From assembly GCF_003286415.2 (NCBI RefSeq), contig NZ_CP043450.1:5332001-5396000 (forward strand): a DNA stretch of 64,000 bases, in the 5' to 3' direction. This document shows positions 54,550 through 62,114 of the stretch, piece after piece. The stretch is from Mucilaginibacter rubeus. Its GTDB lineage: Bacteria; Bacteroidota; Bacteroidia; Sphingobacteriales; Sphingobacteriaceae. Each line of letters begins with the position of its first letter. Within the stretch, counting starts at the first letter, position 1. Below the pieces are notes generated by a model that searched no databases, was not told the origin of the DNA, and was given only the letters and a program-made list of their open reading frames with translations. A program made the translations under genes and the position numbers.

Positions 54550-55632
54550 AATGCGTTTCGTTTTTTCCGGGGAACCTGCCACTTGTTTTACGAAGACCTG
54601 GCAGCTGCCGAACCCTTGCCACTATCGCCGCTAGCCTGGATCTGCGGCGACCTGCATGTCGAGAATTTCGGGAGCTATAGAGGTGATAACAAGCTGGTGT
54701 ACTTTGACCTGAATGATTTTGACGAGGCGCTGCTGGCGCCGGCCAGTTATGAAACCGTGCGTATGGTCACCAGCATTTTTATCGCTTTTGATAACCTTGG
54801 TTTTGAAGAGAAAAAGGCGCTGAAGATGGCGCGATTATTCTTAAAGACCTATTCGGCCACCCTGGCGAAGGGCAGGGCGATCAGCATAGAACCGCGGACC
54901 GCCAAAGGCATTGTTCATGATTTTCTGACCAGAGCCACCAAAAGCACCTATCATGACCTGCTCAAAAAACGCACGGTCAGTAAAAAGAAAAGCATTATGC
55001 TCTCGCTGGAAGATGAACGGCATTTTAAGCTGGATCGACCGCTTCGAAAAGCTTTGAAAGCTCATATCCAGGAATGGATTGAAACCAGTAGTGACGGCCC
55101 CTATAATTATGAAGTACAAAGCGTTGTTTTTCGTCTGGCAGGTACGGGCAGCATTGGAGTCAAGCGGTATTTGTTCTTACTGAAAAGCACCAATGCCAAA
55201 AATCAATATTTACTATTGCATATGAAGCAGGCGCGGGCTTCTTCGGCAATACCTTTTGTACCGGTACAGCAACTCGCCTGGGATACAGAAGCGGCGAGGG
55301 TGATCGGCGTGCAGCAACGGATGCAAAATGTACCGGCAGCGTTGCTTAGCACGACTGTCTTTCAAAACGATGCTTTTATTATCCAGGAACTGCAGCCGGT
55401 CAAGGATAGCATCAAGTTCAGGTTATTAAAAGATTACCGCGATATGTATCGGGTTATAGACGATATGGCGGCACTGACCGCTTCGGCGCAATTGCGCAGC
55501 GGCGGGAGGCAGGGTTCAGGAACTTTGGACGAACTGATAGCATTTGGGCTGGACCTCGGATGGCAGGAAGCAGTGATCGCCTACGCACAACGCTATGCTG
55601 CAGAACAAAACAATACTACAACGAGTTTGTAA
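54466..55632 (+). CDS. DUF2252 protein
   Basis: 388 residues from ATG 54466 in duplication copy 2. Kinase-like fold features: WICGDLHVENFG, DLNDFDEALLAPASYE, and C-terminal LKSTNAKNQYLLLHMKQAR; these define DUF2252, related to aminoglycoside-phosphotransferase-type kinases. Substrate is unknown. Coupled to the chimeric frame by ATGA. The following 450 bp contain remnants only. Confidence 0.88.
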   Translation: MKLKERLKSFNQGLLPDKVKLKYEAMAENAFRFFRGTCHLFYEDLAAAEPLPLSPLAWICGDLHVENFGSYRGDNKLVYFDLNDFDEALLAPASYETVRMVTSIFIAFDNLGFEEKKALKMARLFLKTYSATLAKGRAISIEPRTAKGIVHDFLTRATKSTYHDLLKKRTVSKKKSIMLSLEDERHFKLDRPLRKALKAHIQEWIETSSDGPYNYEVQSVVFRLAGTGSIGVKRYLFLLKSTNAKNQYLLLHMKQARASSAIPFVPVQQLAWDTEAARVIGVQQRMQNVPAALLSTTVFQNDAFIIQELQPVKDSIKFRLLKDYRDMYRVIDDMAALTASAQLRSGGRQGSGTLDELIAFGLDLGWQEAVIAYAQRYAAEQNNTTTSL

Positions 55633-56083
55633 AAGATTATAAAACCGAAAAATATGAAGAATAAATTTCTTATAGTCATGAACGAAAGCCCGACGGCCTT
55701 CGGTGAAATATCGATTTAGATAAAAAAAGAAACGCTTCCGCCTCAATAGATTATCCGGCGGGCTCACACGGGTAAAGCGATCCGCTGGATGTCATTTGTG
55801 GATAATACGGATCATTCCTGATCTAACTGGCGGATTTCGGGATTACCGACGGTATACATTGCGAGCAGGCTGGGCGGGACGGTAGGACGATGCGCGATGA
55901 AAGCATGGTCGGTGTCACGGATACTTTGCAATTGTTTCCAGATTTTAAAGTGCTGCAGACAGGGAAAGCCAAAGGCCATTTAAATCAGCCGGAATACATC
56001 TTTAAAATTATGATCAACAGGCCGGCAAGCTTATCCGGGTGACCGCCCGGCTGAGCGCCAAGCAGGCCCAAAACTTATTGCGA
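55633..56083. other. Intergenic region with a gene fragment
   Basis: About 450 bp. A plus-strand frame 55827-56042 reads coherently (FGITDGIHCEQAGRDGRTM, MVGVTDTLQLFPDFKVLQTG, GHLNQPEYIF) but has no start codon or neighbouring context and I cannot name its family; the N-terminal part is gone. It ends at a TGA that overlaps a GTG upstream of the DUF421 gene. Confidence 0.45.
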
Positions 56084-56569
56084 ATGGAAATATTAGTTAA
56101 ACTTTTTGGAGAGGGTGAAATGTTGAGCGTGCTGCAAATGAGCAGCCGAGGCGCCCTGATGTTTCTGATCATGCTGGTGCTGATTCGCATCTCGGGCCGC
56201 CGGTCATTCGGGGTGCGGACGGCACTGGATAACATAATTGCCGTTTCTTTAGGCGCCATAATGAGCCGGGCCGTTGTAGGGGCCTCTCCTCTTTTCCCGG
56301 TCGTCGTGTGTTGCCTGGTGATCGTACTACTGCACCGTGCAGTAGGCCGGCTGATCGCTGCAAGTAAGAAATTCAGCCGTGTGGTGGAAGGCGATAAGAT
56401 TTTGCTTTTTGAAGACGGTGTGTTCTTAAAAGAACACATGAAAAGGGCCCTCGTCTGTCAAGAAGACCTCATGCAAGGAGTACGGAAATCAGCTTTGACC
56501 GAGGATATGGAAAAAATAAAGAAAGTCTACATGGAACGCAACGGGGAGATCAGCGTAATCCGAAAATAA
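56084..56569 (+). CDS. DUF421 (YetF-like) membrane protein
   Basis: 161 residues from ATG 56084; a GTG at 56039 would add 15 residues from the preceding fragment. Membrane segments about 20-36 and 65-84, with LMFLIMLVLIRISGRRSFG and ALDNIIAVSLGAIMSRAV, typical DUF421. The C-terminal cytoplasmic domain is short. Unknown biochemical role; family often in stress regions. Confidence 0.85.
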   Translation: MEILVKLFGEGEMLSVLQMSSRGALMFLIMLVLIRISGRRSFGVRTALDNIIAVSLGAIMSRAVVGASPLFPVVVCCLVIVLLHRAVGRLIAASKKFSRVVEGDKILLFEDGVFLKEHMKRALVCQEDLMQGVRKSALTEDMEKIKKVYMERNGEISVIRK

Positions 56570-56616
56570 TGCTTTTTGGAATATTAATTGTATAGATAGA
56601 TTAAATTCTGAATACC

Positions 56617-57159
56617 ATGAAAACAAAAGCAAGCAAAAATGTGAGCCGCACCCCTGAAGCAGAGAGTGCGTTAAAAGAATTATTCGTTGACGAATTAAAG
56701 GACATCTATTGGGCGGAAAAACACCTGGCGACTGCCTTACCGAAAATGATTAAGGGCGCCACTTCAGAAGACCTTAAAAACACCATCAGCACGCACCTGG
56801 AGGAAACCAAAGGTCAGATCACCCGCTTAGAAAGCGTATTTGAATCAATCGGTGAAAAAGCCGCTGCAAAGAAATGCCTGGCGATGGAAGGCTTGCTAAA
56901 GGAAGCGACTGAGTTACTGGAAGATACCGACAAAGGTACCGAAGTACGTGACGTAGCTATTATTTCTGCCGCGCAAAAAGTGGAACATTATGAGATCGCC
57001 TCTTACGGCACACTGCGTACGCTGGCCGGAACTTTGGGTTTTAGCGAAGCACAAAGCCTGCTGGATGAGACCTTAGCCGAAGAAAAAAATGCCGATTCCC
57101 TGTTGACCCAAGTAGCCGAAAATTACGTGAACCAAGCCGCCGCCGCAGAAGTAGAATAA
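56617..57159 (+). CDS. DUF892 ferritin-like protein (YciE/YciF family)
   Basis: 180 residues, helical bundle. LKELFVDELKDIYWAEKHL and HLEETKGQITRLESVFE, then a Glu/His-rich second pair (EHYEIASYGTL, AEEKNADSLLTQVAE): the DUF892/YciE-YciF ferritin-like signature with metal ligands. Member genes are induced by osmotic and general stress. Single gene followed by a strong terminator; preceded by AT-rich TTAATTGT sequence. Confidence 0.92.
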   Translation: MKTKASKNVSRTPEAESALKELFVDELKDIYWAEKHLATALPKMIKGATSEDLKNTISTHLEETKGQITRLESVFESIGEKAAAKKCLAMEGLLKEATELLEDTDKGTEVRDVAIISAAQKVEHYEIASYGTLRTLAGTLGFSEAQSLLDETLAEEKNADSLLTQVAENYVNQAAAAEVE

Positions 57160-57182
57160 TCATCCGCAAAATTGTGATTAAC

Positions 57183-57212
57183 AAGGGGATGCCGGAAGGT
57201 ATCCCTTTTTTA
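57183..57212 (+). terminator. Rho-independent terminator after DUF892
   Basis: Stem GGGATGCC / GGTATCCC (one wobble) around a GGAA loop, then T7. About 25 bp after the stop at 57159. Confidence 0.85.
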
Positions 57213-57824
57213 TGGCCCGATTTTTTAAGTGAATTTTTATAGGAATGCAAACTATGCAGCGCCGCAAAAGATAACAGTGCGTATAAAAGACCAGTTCATG
57301 GGTCTTAAGTCAGATGACCTTGAGTGCACATTTGACATTAATACCGGATGGACTCCAACCATACCCGCCACCTTTCGGGCTTTGGAACCGGCACTTCCTA
57401 CGCTATAAGATTATTTAGCGGCATGGCAGATAAGTCTGGGCAGGAAGTCAGAGCTGGATCGGCTGAATGTTTCATTTAAGCTTTCCTCTTGAGCATGGAT
57501 TTACCGTAATAACCGTTTGCCAGGGTAAAGACAACAGCTTATTTACCTTATGAAGGTATAACAATTATAAGAAAACAGCCCTGCTAAACAGTTGAGAGAT
57601 CGCTCAAACCATTTATCAGCTGTCCTCGTACGTTCAGAGAAAACAAACGATTTGTTGATTGGTTCAAACTTGTTCACCATAGTAAATTTAGAGCAACAGG
57701 CATCTTGAAAAGACCAATGTAATGAAACTTTGAAACCAAAAACGAAATATATTTATAACCTACGACAATAATTGTTATAGCCTGCATGATTGCAGGCTAA
57801 TTCTGCAACTGTGAACCGATAATA
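57213..57824. other. Gene-free stretch with a hairpin
   Basis: About 610 bp with no supported gene. Near its right end, a perfect 8-bp hairpin AGCCTGCA / TGCAGGCT with a TGAT loop (57779-57798) lies after the stop of the minus-strand DUF4142 gene and may be its terminator, although the T-run is weak. Confidence 0.5.
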
Positions 57825-58418
57825 TTAGTCGGGGGTTTGCATTTTTATTTTCTCGATAGTAGCCAGGTGCATCTTCAGCATTGGTAAGGCCTTATCTATA
57901 AGCACCTTCATTTCCGGATATTTTACCTTATGACGTGCGTTTTCAAAGGTAGCGATATCCTTTCTATGATCATCCACCATTGCATTAATATAGGCTTTGT
58001 CAAATTCATTAGCGGGTATCGAGGCAAGCTTAGATTTTAGTTCGGCTTCTTCTTTGCCAACGGAGTCCTGTAAGACGATACGTTTGCTTTTAGCCAGTTC
58101 TTTTAATTCCAAATTGGCCTTTGAATGATCATCGATCATCATCTTTCCAAAATCCTTTACTGCTTTAGAAGTGCCTTTTTCCTGCGCAAGTTTGCCCAAT
58201 TCAACTTCGGCCATCCCTCCGTTTGCCGCTTCTACCGCAAATTTGGCGTCGGGAGCACTTATCGCCCAGTCGCCCGTGCCTGTTTGTTTGTTATGGATCG
58301 AGTCTTGATGAGTATTTGTACTATCAGCTTTTTCTTTACTGTCTTTGTTCGAATTGCATCCGCTAATCACAATATTTGCAGATGCTAATAATATAATAAT
58401 TAGCTTTTTCATAATCAT
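57825..58418 (-). CDS. DUF4142 lipoprotein, copy 2
   Basis: 197 residues (ATG 58418; ATG 58412 also possible). Lipobox VISGC follows a hydrophobic signal, then a Thr/Ser/Lys-rich linker and a helical DUF4142 domain (AVKDFGKMMIDDHSKANLEL, NAMVDDHRKDIATFEN). Similar domain to the secreted protein at 40628-41128. Lipid-anchored in the periplasm; role unknown. Confidence 0.88.
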   Translation of the reverse strand: MIMKKLIIILLASANIVISGCNSNKDSKEKADSTNTHQDSIHNKQTGTGDWAISAPDAKFAVEAANGGMAEVELGKLAQEKGTSKAVKDFGKMMIDDHSKANLELKELAKSKRIVLQDSVGKEEAELKSKLASIPANEFDKAYINAMVDDHRKDIATFENARHKVKYPEMKVLIDKALPMLKMHLATIEKIKMQTPD

Positions 58419-58471
58419 TTAGTGAATTTAGTTTTCGACTATCCTTCCCTTAAGGTCCTTTTTAAAGATTA

Positions 58472-58729
58472 TTAATGATTGCTTTTGGAAGAGCTGCCGC
58501 TTGGATCTGCATTACCGTTACCATTAGTATCGCCTTTCAACGTATCTTTCCTGGCAGCCTTTCGCTGATCATTGATCGTATTGGTATCAGGCTGTACCCC
58601 GCTCCCTGCTTTGAAAGTTGCAGTAGTGTCTGTAGAACCGTTCAGTTTTTTGTTACGATCATTCGGATTACAGGCTGTCAAAGCAAAAGCACTCATTGCA
58701 AAAAATGCAATCAATTTTAAAGCTTTCAT
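58472..58729 (-). CDS. Small lipoprotein, low complexity
   Basis: 85 residues with a lipobox ALTAC and a tail of Asn, Asp, Thr, Gly and Ser (GNGNADPSGSSSK). No domain. One of four small minus-strand genes between 57.8 and 59.3 kb with similar design; gaps of 53-162 bp suggest separate or loosely linked transcription. Confidence 0.7.
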   Translation of the reverse strand: MKALKLIAFFAMSAFALTACNPNDRNKKLNGSTDTTATFKAGSGVQPDTNTINDQRKAARKDTLKGDTNGNGNADPSGSSSKSNH

Positions 58730-58890
58730 AGATTTGATAAATTAATTATTCAGTTAAACTTCTTACAATTCCGCTACCTATAAATTGAAAATTTACCTCC
58801 CAAAGGAAACGGCGTGCCTATTACAAGAAAAAGAAAACTCACCGCGTTTGCCGACATGAGACATTTGCCGTACACTATTATTCGCAAACA

Positions 58891-59136
58891 TTACCTCTTG
58901 ACGCTATCCATTTTAGAGGTATCCGCTTTTTTTGTTTTAGTACCACCGGAAGGACTGTTATCGATTGTCGATGCATCGCCGGTAACGCTGGTCGTTTTTG
59001 AAGTATCTAAATTTGACGGCGCATCGTGTTTGGCTTGTGCGGTGTCTTCCCCTGATCTGGCAGAATGATCACCATTGCAAGCCATGATGAGGCTTACTGA
59101 AAGCACGAATAAGCCGGTAAAAATGTTCTTTCTCAT
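58891..59136 (-). CDS. Small lipoprotein, low complexity
   Basis: 81 residues with a lipobox LIMAC, then Asp/Ser/Thr/Lys-rich sequence (SGEDTAQAKHDAPSNLD) with no domain. Similar in design to the 85-residue lipoprotein next to it. Function unknown. Confidence 0.7.
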   Translation of the reverse strand: MRKNIFTGLFVLSVSLIMACNGDHSARSGEDTAQAKHDAPSNLDTSKTTSVTGDASTIDNSPSGGTKTKKADTSKMDSVKR

Positions 59137-59152
59137 ATTCGATCTTAATTAA

Positions 59153-59311
59153 TTATTTCTGAGTGGTAGTTTTTGTTTCTCGTTTTACAGGAGGTCCAGG
59201 CTCTCCGTTTTCGTTGTCAGGTGTTACCGTTGAGACTCTTGGTGCTTCCGGCTTTTTTTGTTCACCAGCTAAACGGCCTTTGCTTGTTTCCGTATTGACT
59301 TTTGATTTCAT
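59153..59311 (-). CDS. Small hydrophilic protein
   Basis: 52 residues, ATG 59311 to TAA 59153. Lys, Glu, Pro and Thr-rich, no hydrophobic segment (for example KGRLAGEQKKPEAPRVST). Typical of disordered small proteins in stress islands. Supported by codon-like composition and by spacing with the neighbouring lipoproteins. Confidence 0.5.
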   Translation of the reverse strand: MKSKVNTETSKGRLAGEQKKPEAPRVSTVTPDNENGEPGPPVKRETKTTTQK

Positions 59312-59609
59312 AGTTTTGAATTAAATAATCAGTTGAATACTTCTTTTTACTTTTAATTAATAAAAATTCGGACGGAAAGTTTTTGAAAATTAAAATGAGA
59401 AAGATTTTTACAAAGTTTTAAATAGACAACAGATTCATTTAAAATGGAATATGAATATTTACTTTTTGAATAATATCGAAAATAATCCCAAATTAAAATT
59501 GAATTTTAATTTATATGTTTGATTTTAAAGAAACAATTATTAACTTCGCTTCTATAGTTGTAATCAGTCTTTGAATCTAAAGCGAATGGACAACCTAATT
59601 TGAAAGCAC

Positions 59610-59993
59610 ATGAAAAAGAGAATTGTTGTAGTCGACGACGATGACGATATCCTTCAAATAATACGCTATATACTGGAAGAAAAAGGCTACTTGGTTGATG
59701 CAGTCACCGATATACTTTCATTTAATAAATTAGGCAACGTCAAGCCTGACTTGATCCTGCTTGACGACTGGCTTAGCGATGGATATGGGCACCTGCTTTG
59801 CAGGGCATTAAAGCAGAACCGTCAGACTAAAACAATCCCGGTGGTACTGATTTCTGCAAAAAATGACATCGAATGCATTGCTGAAAAAAGCCATGCAGAT
59901 GATTATATCCCTAAACCGTTCGATCTCGACTTCTTTATGGATAAAGTCCAGTCTTGGCTATCACCACATCAAAACGCCCTACGGCCTGACTAA
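59610..59993 (+). CDS. Single-domain response regulator
   Basis: 127 residues, receiver only. The acidic cluster VVDDDDDILQ, a phospho-acceptor Asp at about residue 52 (LILLDDWLSDGYG), and Lys in DYIPKPFDLD are present. No output domain. It stands alone; the nearby phytochrome and CheB-CheR genes are candidate partners. Confidence 0.88.
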   Translation: MKKRIVVVDDDDDILQIIRYILEEKGYLVDAVTDILSFNKLGNVKPDLILLDDWLSDGYGHLLCRALKQNRQTKTIPVVLISAKNDIECIAEKSHADDYIPKPFDLDFFMDKVQSWLSPHQNALRPD

Positions 59994-60177
59994 GTTGAGA
60001 CTACTCAAATATTTAATGAAGTAATACGGAAAGTTTGTACTTTAATCAACTGCCGCAAGCCGCTGCGATTAGCTTCCGCGTTCCTACAACTATGCCTGTA
60101 ATTCTTGAATAGCGAGACATACATTTTTCCCGAAATTTAATATTTGAAAACTTTTTTTATTGGAGCAGGTTTACAAT

Positions 60178-60435
60178 ATGGTAAATTTTGAAGCAGGAAT
60201 AAATGGATATGGCACATATACAAAGGTTGTTGTCCGAAATCGCGGAAAATCGCAGACGGTATGCAGAAATTTCAAAGAACTGCAACGTTCCCTTTTTTTG
60301 TTTAAGACAGGCTTGAGCAATGTAAACGGAAAGATCAAATCCACTGCCGAAAGCTATGTCGCTCTTATTCAATCGGAAAAATTGGAACGAACGCAGGAAA
60401 CCACCGTTGATCTGATCCTCCGCCGGGCTTCCTGA
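60178..60435 (+). CDS. Small hypothetical protein
   Basis: 85 residues from ATG 60178 (a TTG at 60160 would add six). Soluble, no motif recognised (GTYTKVVVRNRGKSQTVC, KLERTQETTVDLILRRA). Listed because composition looks coding; a frame on the opposite strand over the same bases is the alternative. Confidence 0.45.
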   Translation: MVNFEAGINGYGTYTKVVVRNRGKSQTVCRNFKELQRSLFLFKTGLSNVNGKIKSTAESYVALIQSEKLERTQETTVDLILRRAS

Positions 60436-60592
60436 TACTCCTATCTGGTGTGAGCGTGAGATTGTTTCCTCAAAGGAAAATAGATATTTTCGCACTTAAT
60501 CTGCTATTCCCTGAAATCAGTTTGCCGATACTTTTTTGTCGATATACTTCTTAGCTATATCATTTACTACCTATTTAATTTGAATTTGGCTG

Positions 60593-62112
60593 ATGGCTAA
60601 GAAAAAAAATTATGATTCCGAATTTTGTGGCAGCCTGCCGCTCAACCATATCAATGTTGTCCAGGACTATGGTTATTTGCTTGTACTGAGCAAAGATCAG
60701 TGTAGTATTCTGCAACTTAGCGAAAATGCCGCCCAACTTTTTAATAGACCCCTGAAGTCGATTCCTGGTACACTATTTTCAGAATATACCGATATCAGCG
60801 GTATTAAGTCACTCAGCGAGCGTTTTGATCAAAATTCAAAAGAGAAATTCCCGCTTACCATTACACTCGGGTCGCGAAAAATGATGGCGCTGGCACATTT
60901 TAAGCCGGAGTATATCATTTTGGAGATCGAAAAAGCTGACCTTCCAATTGAACGCTCTTTTACGAGTGTTTACGAGGAAGTTAAATACGCGATGGCCGCT
61001 ATTGAGGCCGCGGAAACCATTGAATACGCAAGTCAGGCGGCTATACATGAACTGCGCCGAATTACCGGGTTTGACGGCATTATGATGTACCGTTTTGACG
61101 AAGATTGGAACGGCACCGTTATCGCAGAAGAGAAAGATGCGCCGGAACTTGAACATTACCTCGGGCATACTTTCCCAGGCTCCGATGTCCCCAGGCAAGC
61201 GCGTGACCTTTATTTAAAAAACCCTTACCGTCTAATCCCTGATCGTGATTTTACTCCGGTGAGGCTTTATCCGGTGATGAACCCGGTGACCAACACTTTC
61301 ATCGATCTGTCTGATTGTAACCTTCGTGGCGTAGCAGCGGTACATCTGGAGTACCTTAAAAACATGAATGTACAAGCATCAATGTCTATTCGTGTGATCG
61401 ATAATGGAAAACTCTGGGGCTTGATCGCGTGCCACCATGTCCGCCCGCATTACCTGAGCTTCGAAACAGGCGCTGTCTGTGAAATGCTTTCTTCGGTCAT
61501 TTCAAACCGTATTTCCAGTATTACTCATAAAGCGCAATATGATGCCGACAGCCAGCTGCAACAACTCCAAACAGAGCTGATCGCGCAAACTTATGCTAAG
61601 GATGACCTCTGGGATGGGCTTTTTGATGCCGGAGACGTTCGGTTAACAGACCTGTTGAAAAGCAGCGGGGCAGCCGCCCAAATAGGCCAAGCTATGCGCA
61701 TACAAGGTGATGTTCCTGACCAGGACACACTGGAAAATTTGTTCCTGTGGCTGCAAAATAAACAGGATGGCAAGGTTTTCAGCACCGATAGTCTGCCCGA
61801 AGTTTCGATGAAGCCATACCGTATGCTAAAATTGCGAGCGGCATACTTTCGATTCCTGTCAACCCGGAACGCGGCGAGTTCATTGTAGTTTTCCGCCCTG
61901 AAGTGGTACGTACCATTAACTGGGGCGGAGATCCCTCAAAAACGATCAATTTCGATCCTGACGGCAAGAAATACCACCCGCGGGCCTCGTTCAGGTTATG
62001 GCAGGAAACTGTGCGCAATACCGCGTCCGCGTGGACACCACAGGAAATCGCTGCTGCCGAAAACCTACGGGCCTTTATTTTCGAATTCAATACTAAAAAA
62101 TCAAGACTATAA
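60593..62112 (+). pseudogene. Bacteriophytochrome (PAS-GAF-PHY) with one-base frameshift
   Basis: Intact to 61800 as residues 1-403, then the frame is lost: GAAGTTTCGATG at 61800-61810 has three T where four are expected, and the normal PHY-end sequence resumes in the other frame (FDEAIPYAKIASGILSIP, then VRTINWGGDPSKTINFD) to a stop at 62112. The N-terminal Cys12 (FCGSLPLNH) fits the biliverdin-binding Cys. GAF has PGSDVPRQAR (195-204) and ACHH at about 279-282. No kinase domain. Corrected length about 506. Confidence 0.88.
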
Positions 62113-62114
62113 AC

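Noticed and set aside
60157-60495. 112-codon minus-strand frame
   Set aside because: Opposite strand of a more protein-like plus-strand frame and no family likeness.
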